Shown here piece by piece: positions 43,922 through 52,901 of a DNA stretch of 64,000 nucleotides. The notes beneath the pieces are model-generated. The model was not told where the DNA came from, made no database searches, and saw only the letters and a list, made by a program, of their open reading frames with translations. Position numbers and translations under genes: made by a program. The stretch's first letter is position 1, and every line of letters begins with the position of its first letter. Source of the DNA: CAMDPA01 sp965223035 (GTDB lineage Bacteria > Pseudomonadota > Alphaproteobacteria > Rhizobiales > Hyphomicrobiaceae); contig OZ244980.1 of assembly GCA_965223035.1 (NCBI GenBank), forward strand, positions 4,960,001-5,024,000, written 5' to 3'.

Positions 43922-44647
43922 ATGGCAGCCGGGTCCCGTCACACGTTTGTTCTCGTTCATGGCGCCTGGCATGGGGCGTGGTGCTGGCGTCGGCTCGCCG
44001 ATCGTCTGCTGGCTGCGGGCCATCGCGTGTTCACGCCGACCCTGACCGGGCTGGCGGAACGATCGCATCTGCTGCGGGCCGACATCACGCTCGATACGCA
44101 CGTGCTCGATGTGGCCAACGTGTTCCAGTGGGAGGACATCGAGGGCGCCTGCTTAGTCGGCCATTCCTACGCCGGGTGGGTGATCTCCGGCGCGGTCGAG
44201 CGCCTGCGATCGCGGGTTCGCTCGTTGGTGTACGTGGACGCTTTTCTGCCCGACAACGGACAATGTGGGCTCGACTTGATGCCGCCGGAGGCACGTACTG
44301 GCTACGATGCAGCGCGGGCGCGTGGCGATATCGGGCGGGCGCCGCCGCCGGCCGCTTGGTTCCGCATCATGGATCCGCAGGACGAGGCATGGGTCGATCG
44401 GAAGATGACGGCTCAGCCGCTGGGGGTTTCAGACCAACCGATCGTGTTGACCGACGCCCGCGAGGTCATTGCGCGCAAGTGTTATATCCGCACGCCGGCG
44501 TTTGCCAACGCGGCCTTCGATGCCGCGCTCAAGCGTTGCGAGCAGACCGCGGGCTGGCGCACGCATTCGTTGGACGGCTGCGGCCATGACGTGATGATCG
44601 ATGCCCCGGACCGGCTGGCGGCCCTGTTGGTCGAGGCCGCCGGATAG
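43922..44647 (+). CDS. Alpha/beta hydrolase
   Basis: The 241-residue protein has the alpha/beta hydrolase fold: FVLVHGAWHGAWCWRRLADR (oxyanion region HGAWHG), nucleophile elbow GHSYAG, acid region VDAFLPD, and the catalytic histidine in DGCGHDVMIDAPDRLA. The fold is close to methylesterase/MES-type hydrolases (salicylate- or methyl-ester-like). I chose the ATG at 43922 because AGGAGGG precedes it by 8 bases. A strong hairpin follows the stop codon. Confidence 0.88.
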   Translation: MAAGSRHTFVLVHGAWHGAWCWRRLADRLLAAGHRVFTPTLTGLAERSHLLRADITLDTHVLDVANVFQWEDIEGACLVGHSYAGWVISGAVERLRSRVRSLVYVDAFLPDNGQCGLDLMPPEARTGYDAARARGDIGRAPPPAAWFRIMDPQDEAWVDRKMTAQPLGVSDQPIVLTDAREVIARKCYIRTPAFANAAFDAALKRCEQTAGWRTHSLDGCGHDVMIDAPDRLAALLVEAAG

Positions 44648-44648
44648 G

Positions 44649-44677
44649 CCGCCATCGCCATCCATCCGCGATGGCGG
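44649..44677. terminator. Strong hairpin after the hydrolase gene
   Basis: CCGCCATCGC at 44649-44658 pairs perfectly with GCGATGGCGG at 44668-44677, with a 9-base loop. No T run follows, so it may be a Rho-dependent or weak intrinsic terminator. Confidence 0.5.
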
Positions 44678-44897
44678 TGATCGCCGATTTGACACTGCCG
44701 GTCGCGGCAGGCGTCGTCAGCGCCGAAGCCACGTCGCAGCGGGCGCTTTGAACGCTCGATCCGGCCGAAGAATGTTTTGACAAACCCTATGCGTGTGGCA
44801 CTGTCGGCGGGTGTCAAGCCAGTGGCTGATCCGTCGTCGTCATCGCGCGTCGCCATCGCGTTGATGCTTGCCCGCTGCAGCACTGAGGAAAACGCCC

Positions 44898-45419
44898 ATG
44901 ACCCAATCCGCGACGATCAAACTAAACGATGTTGATTTGAACAGCGTCGTTAGCCTCATCGAAAAAATCAAGCAACAGCCTGATGTTGCGGCAACCCGTT
45001 GGTCCGCTGAGGTGCGATGGAAAGGTGGGTTTCGATCAGAAGCCGGAATCAGGAACTTTGCGTCCGCCAAGTCCGATGAGCCCGATCAACTGGGCGGCAC
45101 CAACACCGGACCCAATCCGGTCGAACAGGTGCTCGCCGCGCTCGGCAATTGCCTTGCCGTCGGCTATGCGGCCAATGCGAGCGCTGCCGGCATCACCATT
45201 CGCGATTTGACGATCACGGTGGACGGCGAACTCGATCTGCATACGTTTCTCGGGCTAGCCGACGGCAACGCTGGCTTCAGCCAAATTTCCGCGAAGGTCA
45301 AGCTCGACAGCGACGCCTCATCGGAGGCGCTGCAGGCCTTGCACGAAAAGGTCATTCGCACCTCACCGGTCGGGCATACGCTGAACCGCGCCGTGCCGGT
45401 GGAGATCGCGCTGCAATGA
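44898..45419 (+). CDS. OsmC family protein without resolving cysteine
   Basis: The 173-residue protein has the OsmC/Ohr fold: NPVEQVLAALGNCLAVGYAA with the first conserved cysteine, and the C-terminal HEKVIRTSPVGHTLNRAVPV. OsmC/Ohr peroxidases normally have a second cysteine in this last region (CPVS); here the corresponding sequence reads TSPVG. The protein may therefore not be a thiol peroxidase. I chose the ATG at 44898, preceded by GAGGA at 10-11 bases. It is unrelated in strand to the MBL gene that follows. Confidence 0.85.
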   Translation: MTQSATIKLNDVDLNSVVSLIEKIKQQPDVAATRWSAEVRWKGGFRSEAGIRNFASAKSDEPDQLGGTNTGPNPVEQVLAALGNCLAVGYAANASAAGITIRDLTITVDGELDLHTFLGLADGNAGFSQISAKVKLDSDASSEALQALHEKVIRTSPVGHTLNRAVPVEIALQ

Positions 45420-45469
45420 CCGCCGTGACATCGACATTTCACGCCGGTCCCTCACCCGACGGCGGCTGA

Positions 45470-45575
45470 GAGCATGTCCGCCGTGGGCGGATCAGCCATG
45501 CCGGCCCGCTCCCCCCGCCGGGCGACCCACACGTCCGTGCCATTGGGTGGCCGGGCGTTGGCGCAAGCGATCACC
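45470..45575. repeat. Palindromic intergenic repeat, family B, inverted
   Basis: It starts GAGCATGTCCGCCGTGGGCG, GATCAGCCATGCCGGCCC, and ends GTGGCCGGGCGTTGGCGC. It lies between the OsmC gene and the convergent MBL gene. Confidence 0.5.
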
Positions 45576-45578
45576 GCA

Positions 45579-46634
45579 TCACGTCTTGGGGAACAGGATG
45601 GCCTTGGCCAGCCAGTCCGACATGGTCGGTTGCTCGGCGCGGTGTGCGGCGCGAAACGCATCGTGTTGAGTGGTGTTCGGCCAAACGTGGTCCGACACCA
45701 CGGCCATGCGTACGCCGATCTTCTGCTTGGTGACGTTAAACACCATAAAGTCGCGGGCCAAGGTGAGCGGCCCGCTATAGGCCTTGCGCACGTGCTGCTC
45801 GATTTCCGGGCCGGTGTCGAAATCATTGAAGTGATGATAGAGAACGGCATGCCGCGGCGCGACCGCCGCCAGAACATGCCCGACCTCCTCCGGCGCCGTA
45901 TGGGCCTTGGTGCCGATGCCGCGCGCGGTGCGCTCGTCGTAGCCTGAGCGCGCCATCAGCTGGCTGACGGTATTGAACGCTTCGTGCACCAGCAGATCCG
46001 CGCCTTTGCCATGGTCAATCATGAACTGGCTGGGCGTCGTATCGCCGGAGAACACGAACGTCAGACCGTTCCATTCTAGCCGGTAGCTGATCGGGCCGTC
46101 GACGATGTGAACGGCCGGAAACGCTTTCATCACGACGCCGTTACGTTCATAGACGACGCCCGGCGTTGCATAATCGAATTCATGCACCTCAATGTGCTCG
46201 CCAGCAGCAGGCAGCAGCCCAACCCGGGTGATCGTGTCCCAGGCATAGCTGTCCACTTGGGTTTGCACGAAATGCTTGATGCCGTGCCGCGGCTCGCGGC
46301 CGGACGGTCCCCAGATCTCCAGCGGGCGCAAGCGGCCTCCAGCCCAGCCACCGACCCAAACATTGGGGAAGTCCCCGACATGATCGGTATGTAAATGCGT
46401 GACGAAATAGGCGGTAACGTCCTGATACGGGATCTCGAGCGCGGTGAAGTTCATTTGGCTGCCAGAGCCGAAGTCGATCATAAAAATGTCACCGTTCCCA
46501 AGCTCGACCAACCACGACGTGTTGGCCTGCGAGCGGCGCAAAAACGGGCGTCCGGTGCCCAGCGCCGTCACCCGCATCTCGTCCGCAGCGAGCGGTTCGG
46601 TACCAGGATAGAACTGATCACGCCCTGTCGTCAT
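45579..46634 (-). CDS. MBL-fold metallo-hydrolase
   Basis: The 351-residue protein has the metallo-beta-lactamase fold with THLHTDHVGDFPNV (HxHxDH), FSGDTTPSQF (Asp ligand), GTKAHTAPEEVGHVLA and YHHFND (His ligand). It resembles RNase Z-type or lactonase-type hydrolases of 300-350 residues. It is preceded on the same strand at 128 bp distance by no gene; the Rieske gene (stop at 46763) lies immediately upstream and runs in the same direction, so these two may be co-transcribed. The substrate is unknown. Confidence 0.87.
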   Translation of the reverse strand: MTTGRDQFYPGTEPLAADEMRVTALGTGRPFLRRSQANTSWLVELGNGDIFMIDFGSGSQMNFTALEIPYQDVTAYFVTHLHTDHVGDFPNVWVGGWAGGRLRPLEIWGPSGREPRHGIKHFVQTQVDSYAWDTITRVGLLPAAGEHIEVHEFDYATPGVVYERNGVVMKAFPAVHIVDGPISYRLEWNGLTFVFSGDTTPSQFMIDHGKGADLLVHEAFNTVSQLMARSGYDERTARGIGTKAHTAPEEVGHVLAAVAPRHAVLYHHFNDFDTGPEIEQHVRKAYSGPLTLARDFMVFNVTKQKIGVRMAVVSDHVWPNTTQHDAFRAAHRAEQPTMSDWLAKAILFPKT

Positions 46635-46762
46635 GGCCTGTGCTCCAGTGAACGGCCGTCATTCGACCGGTTGCGGGTTGCGATGTCCTCAACATGTTAA
46701 TACAGATGGTTTGTGTGGACTAAATTATAGTATTCTCGAAAGTTCGTTGGAGTCAAAGGGCA

Positions 46763-47791
46763 TCAAGCGGCCAGCTCTTGCGTCGCCAGCTGACGCATGA
46801 TCCGGCGGGCCTGCAGCTGAGCGGCGTCGTTGCGGATATCGACAAGGCCTTCGATGGAGCCACCTTCGACGTTCGCCTGTTGGAGCTGCAGCACCTCGAC
46901 GTCTTCCATGAAAGTGGCTTTGGAGCCCTCGTACAGCAGTTTCGACATCGCCTCGTCGCCCAGATGAAAATTGCGGGAAAAGCAAAACATGTAGTGGCTG
47001 GAGGTCTCCGTCTCCGGTGCGATGAGATGGCTCGACCAGATCGATATGCCCTGGCTGCGGTCGCCGGAGGCGGCGCCGGTGCCGGTTTTCGCACAACCCA
47101 CATCGAGGTACACGGTGGCCGGAGCCTTCCACGTCACAAATTGCCAGCGATCAACGTTGCCGTCGAAGTTGCCGGCCTTGGCGAACAGCGGTGGCGGCTG
47201 AAAATCGATCATGAACCGGCCGTTGCGCACGCCGTCATCAAGCCGTTCGGTTTTGGTCGGCGTGGTGGCCTCACGCGGGTCGCCGGCAATGGTCTTCTTG
47301 TGCACGTAGGAGACGTGCGTGAGGTCAAGCAGATTGTCGATCAGCAGCTGATAGTTAGCATTGAGGTGAATGTAGCCCGGGGTGGAGGTCCATTGCGGAT
47401 CGTCAAGCCAGGTCAATGGCTCGATCGTTGCGGGATCGGCCTTGGCCGGATCTCCCATCCAAATCCATAGCACGTTCCAGCGTTCGACCAGAGGATAGCT
47501 GCGCACGCGCGCGGTATCGGGAATCTCGGTTTGGCCCGGAACCTCGACGCAGCTTCCGTCGGCGGCAAACTTGAGCCCGTGATAGCCGCACATCAGGGTA
47601 TCGCCGACCACCTCGCCGATCGACAAGGGCGCGGCGCGATGACAGCACCTGTCCTCAAGCGCGGCAACGGTTCCGTCCTGGCCGCGAAACATCACGACCT
47701 TCTCGTTCATAAAGGTGCGGGCCACGGGGCGATCGGTCAGGTCCTTCGACCATAGTGCGGCATACCAACCATTTCGAACGAACATCGACAT
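46763..47791 (-). CDS. Rieske oxygenase (VanA-like)
   Basis: The 342-residue protein has a Rieske domain (CCHRAAPLS, ligands C49/H51, and CGYHGLKF, C68/H71) and a C-terminal catalytic domain with NYQLLIDNLLDLTHVSYVHK containing the iron-binding Asp/His positions. The length and motifs fit the VanA (vanillate O-demethylase oxygenase) group. No reductase is adjacent; the reductase at 36886 or one elsewhere may serve. It lies upstream of an MBL hydrolase on the same strand, so a second small catabolic unit is likely. Confidence 0.9.
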   Translation of the reverse strand: MSMFVRNGWYAALWSKDLTDRPVARTFMNEKVVMFRGQDGTVAALEDRCCHRAAPLSIGEVVGDTLMCGYHGLKFAADGSCVEVPGQTEIPDTARVRSYPLVERWNVLWIWMGDPAKADPATIEPLTWLDDPQWTSTPGYIHLNANYQLLIDNLLDLTHVSYVHKKTIAGDPREATTPTKTERLDDGVRNGRFMIDFQPPPLFAKAGNFDGNVDRWQFVTWKAPATVYLDVGCAKTGTGAASGDRSQGISIWSSHLIAPETETSSHYMFCFSRNFHLGDEAMSKLLYEGSKATFMEDVEVLQLQQANVEGGSIEGLVDIRNDAAQLQARRIMRQLATQELAA

Positions 47792-48047
47792 TGCTCCAGC
47801 GTGCGCGGCTTTGGTACCAGCCTAGCCAGCCCGATCGGACGCGGCAAGCTGCCGCGACATGCGCTCGTCGGCGGGGGCAAACCGCGACCATGCGCTCTGC
47901 CGCCCGGCCGCCGGGGCTTGAGACGAGGCCGGTCGTTGATCTAAGTCGCTGCCAGGCGGCCATCAGGTGAGGTGCCAATCGACCGGCGACTTGGACCGCC
48001 TCCGCGATGGCGCGACGGCGACATCTGGCCTTGGAGGGAATGGTGTG
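47792..48047. other. Divergent gap
   Basis: This 256-bp GC-rich gap between the Rieske gene and the exonuclease gene must hold both promoters. I see no gene and no clear operator in it. Confidence 0.45.
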
Positions 48048-49070
48048 ATGACTGCCTGCGCTCAGCACCAGCGCTTTGCCGCGTGGCTGCGCCCCACCGA
48101 CAAGGGGCTTTATTGCGCGCCCGGCGGGTTCTACGTTGACCCTAACGGCGCAGTGGATCGTGCCGTCGTGACCCATGGGCACGCCGATCATGCTCGGCCG
48201 GGCCACGACAAGGTGCTGGCCACGCCGGAAACCCTGGAAATAATGAAGCGACGGCTCGGCGCCGCTGCCGGGCGCGTCATGCAGCCGCTGGCGTACGGCG
48301 CGGCGCTGACGGTCGGCGACGTCACGGTCACGTTGGTGCCGGCCGGACACGTGCTCGGCAGCGCCCAGGTGCAGCTTGACTATCGTGGGAAACGGGCCGT
48401 CATCTCCGGCGATTACAAGCGTCGCCCGGACCCCACCGCGGCGGAATTTCAACTGGTGACCTGCGATCTGTTCGTGACCGAGGCGACGTTCGGGCTGCCG
48501 GTGTTTCGCCATGAGCCCGATGATCGCGAAGTCGGTCGGCTGCTGCGGTCCGTCACGACGTTTCCTGAGCGCGCGCACTTGGTGGGCGCCTACGGGCTTG
48601 GCAAGGCGCAGCGGTTGATCGCGCTGTTGCGTCGCGCGGGCTACGACCGCACGATCTACCTACATGGTGCGCTGGCGGCCATGTGCGAGCTTTACCAAGA
48701 GTTCGGCGTCGCGCTGGGGCGGCTGGAGTTGGTGGCACAGGCCAGCGATAAGTTGGCCGGCGAAATCGTGTTGGCCCCGCCGTCGGCGCTCAACGACCGC
48801 TGGTCGCGGCGGTTGGCGGAGCCGGTCACCGTTTTCGCGTCCGGATGGATGCGGGTCAGAGCGCGGGCGCGCCAGCGCGGGGTCGAGCTGCCGCTGGTGA
48901 TCTCTGACCACGCCGATTGGCCGGATCTGTTGGCCACCATCGAGCAAACCGAAGCCGAACAGGTGTGGGTCACGCATGGCCGTGAGGAGGCCTTGGTACA
49001 TGCGGCCACCAAGATGGGGCGGCGCGCGCGGGCACTGGCTTTGCTCGGGCGGGAGGACGAGGCGGAATGA
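48048..49070 (+). CDS. Ligase-associated DNA exonuclease (MBL fold)
   Basis: The 340-residue protein is a metallo-beta-lactamase/beta-CASP-type nuclease: VVTHGHADHARPGH, VTLVPAGHVLGSAQVQLDYR, VISGDYKRRPDPT, TEATFGLPVFR and VWVTHGREEALV. This family is encoded next to ATP-dependent DNA ligases in a bacterial DNA-repair operon. I chose the ATG at 48048 because GGAGGG precedes it by about 10 bases. It overlaps the ligase gene by 4 bp (ATGA), showing translational coupling. Confidence 0.92.
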   Translation: MTACAQHQRFAAWLRPTDKGLYCAPGGFYVDPNGAVDRAVVTHGHADHARPGHDKVLATPETLEIMKRRLGAAAGRVMQPLAYGAALTVGDVTVTLVPAGHVLGSAQVQLDYRGKRAVISGDYKRRPDPTAAEFQLVTCDLFVTEATFGLPVFRHEPDDREVGRLLRSVTTFPERAHLVGAYGLGKAQRLIALLRRAGYDRTIYLHGALAAMCELYQEFGVALGRLELVAQASDKLAGEIVLAPPSALNDRWSRRLAEPVTVFASGWMRVRARARQRGVELPLVISDHADWPDLLATIEQTEAEQVWVTHGREEALVHAATKMGRRARALALLGREDEAE

Positions 49071-50695
49071 AACGGTTTGCCGAATTGCTGGATCGGCTGG
49101 CCTATACGCCGCAACGCAATGGTAAGCTGCGTTTGATGGCGGCCTATTTCCGCGACGCGCCCGATCCCGACCGCGGTTGGGCGCTGGCTGCGCTGACCGA
49201 CGGTTTGCCCGTCGCGTTCCCGATCCGGCGGACGCTCGCCGAGCTGATCGAGCCGTTGATCGATCCGGAGCTGTTTCGGCTGTCGCGCGACTATGTCGGT
49301 GATACGGCGGAGACCGTCGCGCTGTTGTGGCCGGAGCCGTCGAACGCGGCGGCGCAAGCGCCTGATCCGCCGCGGCTGTCGGAGATCGTCGGCGCGCTGT
49401 CGCTTCTCGGCCGCAGCGCATTGGTCGACCAGCTCGCGGCTTGGCTTGACGGGCTGGATGCCACCGGGCGCTGGGCCCTGCTCAAACTGTTGACCGGTGC
49501 GCCGCGGGTGGGGGTTTCCGCCCGGCTGGCCAAAACCGCGCTGGCCGAGATGGCGGCGGACTTGGCACCTGCGCGAGGCGCAACGCCGATCAGCGTCGGC
49601 GATATCGAGGAGGTGTGGCATGGGTTGTCGCCGCCCTACGAGGATCTGTTCGCTTGGCTGTCGGGGGAGGGGCCGCGGCCGGACGTGACCGGCGTGCCGC
49701 TGTTTCGCCCATTGATGCTGGCCCATGCGCTGGAGGACGCGGACCTCGATGCCCTCGACTTGGCTGCGTTCGCCGTCGAATGGAAATGGGACGGGATCCG
49801 CGTGCAAATCGCGTCCAACGGCGGCATGACGCGCTTGTTTTCACGCTCCGGCGAAGACATTACGGCGGCGTTTCCCGATATTGCCGAGCCATGGCGGGCG
49901 GACGGGGTGTTTGACGGCGAGTTGCTGATCATGCGTGACGGAGTGATAGCGCCGTTTTCCGACCTGCAGAAGCGGCTTAACCGGAAGACCGTGTCGCGCC
50001 GGCTGTTGAGCACGCATCCGGCCCACGTGCGGCTGTACGATGCGCTGTTGGTTGGCCAGGACGATCTGCGCGGCCTGTCGTTCACCGATCGCCGCGCCCG
50101 CCTGGAGGCTTGGCATGCGCAGCACCTGCCACGGCGAGCAGATGTGTCGGACCTGTTGGAGGTGTCCGACAAGGACGAGCTTAAGCGCATCTGGACGGCG
50201 ACCCGCGCGGCGGCGATCGAAGGCTTGATGCTGAAGCTGCGCTCGGGTCCCTATCATGCCGGGCGGCCCAAGGGGCACTGGTTCAAGTGGAAGCGCGCCG
50301 CGCTGACGCTCGATTGCGTGTTGCTTTACGCCCAGCGCGGCTCCGGCAAGCGCTCGAGCTACCATTCGGATTTCACCTTCGGTGCTTGGACCACGGGAGC
50401 GTCGGGAAGCCGCGAGCTGGTGCCGGTGGGTAAAGCCTATTTCGGCTTCACCGACGCGGAGTTGCTTGAACTCGACCGCTGGGTCCGCAACCATACGGTG
50501 GAGCGGTTTGGACCGGTGCGCCGGGTCGAGCCAGCCTTGGTGCTGGAGGTGGCGTTTGATGCGGTGCAACACTCGCGCCGCCACCGCTCTGGTGTGGCCC
50601 TGCGCTTCCCTCGCATCCATCGCATCCGTTGGGATAAGCCTGCAGAGGAGGCGGATTGGCTGGCCACGCTTGAGCGGCTGGTGGCGACGGGCTGA
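49067..50695 (+). CDS. ATP-dependent DNA ligase (cisplatin-damage-response type)
   Basis: The 542-residue protein has an N-terminal domain (about residues 1-200) and the ligase core. The adenylation motif I is EWKWDGIR (active-site lysine in KWDG), motif III DGELLIMRDG, motif IV EGLMLKLR, motif V WFKWKRAALTLDCVLLYAQR and a C-terminal OB domain. This type is linked in proteobacteria to resistance to cross-linking agents and usually lies with lhr and a phosphoesterase; here only the exonuclease is adjacent. It overlaps the exonuclease gene by 4 bp. Confidence 0.93.
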   Translation: MKRFAELLDRLAYTPQRNGKLRLMAAYFRDAPDPDRGWALAALTDGLPVAFPIRRTLAELIEPLIDPELFRLSRDYVGDTAETVALLWPEPSNAAAQAPDPPRLSEIVGALSLLGRSALVDQLAAWLDGLDATGRWALLKLLTGAPRVGVSARLAKTALAEMAADLAPARGATPISVGDIEEVWHGLSPPYEDLFAWLSGEGPRPDVTGVPLFRPLMLAHALEDADLDALDLAAFAVEWKWDGIRVQIASNGGMTRLFSRSGEDITAAFPDIAEPWRADGVFDGELLIMRDGVIAPFSDLQKRLNRKTVSRRLLSTHPAHVRLYDALLVGQDDLRGLSFTDRRARLEAWHAQHLPRRADVSDLLEVSDKDELKRIWTATRAAAIEGLMLKLRSGPYHAGRPKGHWFKWKRAALTLDCVLLYAQRGSGKRSSYHSDFTFGAWTTGASGSRELVPVGKAYFGFTDAELLELDRWVRNHTVERFGPVRRVEPALVLEVAFDAVQHSRRHRSGVALRFPRIHRIRWDKPAEEADWLATLERLVATG

Positions 50696-50900
50696 TGAGC
50701 GGCGGACCAACGTGGGGTTGGCAATTCGCACTCAAGTTTCGAATCGGTCGGTTTGCTCAACCTGAGGAGGGAGCAACCTTAGTGATTGTTTTTAATCAGT
50801 AAATGCATGCCTTCACAGACACGACACACACGGTTAGTATATCAGGCGTCATCAGGGTGCGATCCTGAATCGCTCGGGCAACCGACGGGGAACCGCGCAC

Positions 50901-51461
50901 GTGAATGCTCAATCAGCCCACCCGGAGGCGTTTCCGGCTCTGGTTCTGAATGCGGATTTCAGGCCGCTGAGCTATTATCCGCTGTCACTTTGGAACTGGC
51001 AAGAAACAGTCAAGGCGGTCTTCTTAGATCGCGTCAACATTGTCTCAGAGTACGAGAAGTCGGTCCGCAGCCCCACGTTCGAGATGCGGCTGCCGAGTGT
51101 TGTGGCTCTAAAAACTTACGTCCGGCCAGCGCTTTATCCTGCTTTCACCCGGTTCAATGTCTTCTTGCGTGACCGCTTCAGCTGTCAATATTGCGGCGCA
51201 AAAAGCGATCTAACGTTCGACCATCTGATACCGCGCTCGCGTGGCGGGCAAACCCGTTGGGACAACGTGGTCGCAGCGTGCGCGCCATGCAATTTGCGTA
51301 AAGGTGGTGAACTGCCGAAGGTTGGCGGCATGTGGCCGACGCAGATGCCGTATCGTCCGACCGTTTTTGAGCTGCACCGCAATGGTCGGCTGTTTCCGCC
51401 GAACTATTTGCACGACAGTTGGCTCGACTACTTGTATTGGGACACCGAGCTGGAACCATAG
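50901..51461 (+). CDS. HNH endonuclease
   Basis: The 186-residue protein has the HNH core RFSCQYCGAKSDLTFDHLIP, then RSRGGQTRWDNVVAACAPCN, with two CxxC zinc motifs and the HNH catalytic histidine in FDHLIP. It matches widespread chromosomal HNH proteins of about 185 residues that open with LNADFRPLSYYPLSLWNWQE. The start is GTG 50901 with GGGGAA upstream; no better start exists. It follows the DNA ligase gene after 205 bp of AT-rich sequence, so it has its own promoter. Confidence 0.9.
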   Translation: MNAQSAHPEAFPALVLNADFRPLSYYPLSLWNWQETVKAVFLDRVNIVSEYEKSVRSPTFEMRLPSVVALKTYVRPALYPAFTRFNVFLRDRFSCQYCGAKSDLTFDHLIPRSRGGQTRWDNVVAACAPCNLRKGGELPKVGGMWPTQMPYRPTVFELHRNGRLFPPNYLHDSWLDYLYWDTELEP

Positions 51462-51555
51462 CGTCCGATCCGCCGGTCGTGGAGATCACGACCGTTCGCG
51501 CCATCGGCGCGGCCAGCGGGCGGCCGCGCCGACACCTCGAGCGATTCCACCGCGC

Positions 51556-52701
51556 TCAGGCGAGGCCGAGCTTGTCGGCGGCAATCTGGGCACCTTTCAT
51601 GCGCGATGTGATCTTCTCAAAGGCGATGTCGCGCGCCACGTCGGGTGAGCCGTGCTTTGGCTTCACATCGATACTAAACGGCGAGAAGCCGCAGTCATCG
51701 GTGGCACCCAGCCGTTGTTTGTCGATGTAGTTGGCGGCGGTCACGATGTCGTCGCAGACCTCCTCGGGCGACTCCACGCGCGGGTTTTGCGGGTTGATGA
51801 CCCCGATGAACGCGACCTGGGCGACGCCGTTGGCATCCTCTCGACTGTGTTGGCCGATCAGTTGGTAGACCCGTGGCTTGTCCTTCTCGCTGGCCAATTG
51901 GATCAGGAAGTAGCCGGCGTTGATCTGGAACATGCTCGGCAGTAGGTCGGCGTAGTCGACGTCAGCACTGTGCGTGGAATCACAGTCGCCGCCCGGACAG
52001 GTGTGAAGGCCAATGTTGACCCGCTCCGCGGCCGAGAAGCGATCGAGCACGCGATTGTTCAGCTCGATGAAATGGCCGAGCATGCCGCGCCCGGTCCAGG
52101 GGTTGTTGGGGTCATTGCGGCAAGCCAGCCGACCTTCGGTGAAATCGATCGAGACGCGCTTGGCGCCGGCTGCGAACGCCTTGCGGATGTCCTTTTCGCA
52201 CTCGTCGCACAGATCGGCTTCAAATTGCGCGCGGGTATAGCCTGGGACCTCCCCATCGAGCGGATAGAGCAGCGCCAGCATCGATGGCGCAATGACCGCC
52301 TGCTTGATCGGCTTGGTTGCCATCTTGACGGCCTTCTCGGTGAATTCCGCCGCGTAGGTCTTGTAGCGAAACGGACCGCCGGTGAGCCGGGGCAGCTGGC
52401 GATGATGGCCGTCGGTGAAAATGGCAAAGAATTGGCCATCGCCCGCGAGATGATCGGCTAGGCCGGTTCCGGCCAAGGTATCGGTCAAGGGATAGGTGGC
52501 GAAACTCGACATCCGCTGCTCGCCATCCGAGACGATCGGCGAGCCCGTCGCCTCCATCCGCTTAATCGAATCCAAGCAGGCTGCATCCTGTTCGCGCTCT
52601 AAATCCTGTTTGCTGATTTGGCCGGCGTCATAGGCGGCATAGGCCTCCTGCAGCTTCATGGGTCGGGGCAGCGAGCCTACGGGTTCGGTTGGGATCGGCA
52701 T
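51556..52701 (-). CDS. MetE C-terminal-like (cobalamin-independent methionine synthase family) protein
   Basis: The 381-residue protein has the catalytic-domain features of MetE: VGSLPRP at the N-terminus, ERVNIGLHTCPGGDCDSTHS (zinc Cys/His region) and PQNPRVESPEEVCDDI, with a C-terminal GATDDCGFSPFS holding another conserved cysteine. It lacks the N-terminal half of full-length MetE. Such short proteins are methyltransferases with various acceptors. I chose the ATG at 52701 (MPIPTEPVGSLPRP) because GGAGGA precedes it by 8-9 bases; the frame from 52815 adds an unlikely extension. Confidence 0.9.
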   Translation of the reverse strand: MPIPTEPVGSLPRPMKLQEAYAAYDAGQISKQDLEREQDAACLDSIKRMEATGSPIVSDGEQRMSSFATYPLTDTLAGTGLADHLAGDGQFFAIFTDGHHRQLPRLTGGPFRYKTYAAEFTEKAVKMATKPIKQAVIAPSMLALLYPLDGEVPGYTRAQFEADLCDECEKDIRKAFAAGAKRVSIDFTEGRLACRNDPNNPWTGRGMLGHFIELNNRVLDRFSAAERVNIGLHTCPGGDCDSTHSADVDYADLLPSMFQINAGYFLIQLASEKDKPRVYQLIGQHSREDANGVAQVAFIGVINPQNPRVESPEEVCDDIVTAANYIDKQRLGATDDCGFSPFSIDVKPKHGSPDVARDIAFEKITSRMKGAQIAADKLGLA

Positions 52702-52901
52702 CACAGTTTCCTCCACTGTTGCTGGTTGGATCAGCGCACGCCAGCTTGCCGGGGCGCACGCCAAATAGACAGACCATTCTGTCGCAACTACAACAGTGAA
52801 GCTGACGCGCGTCAATGGGAATTGGCGGCACCTGGATCATCGTGCCTTGAGTTGGAAACGCGAAAACGTGTCGCAGTGAGCTGGAACCATCCCGGTCCCC
52901 C

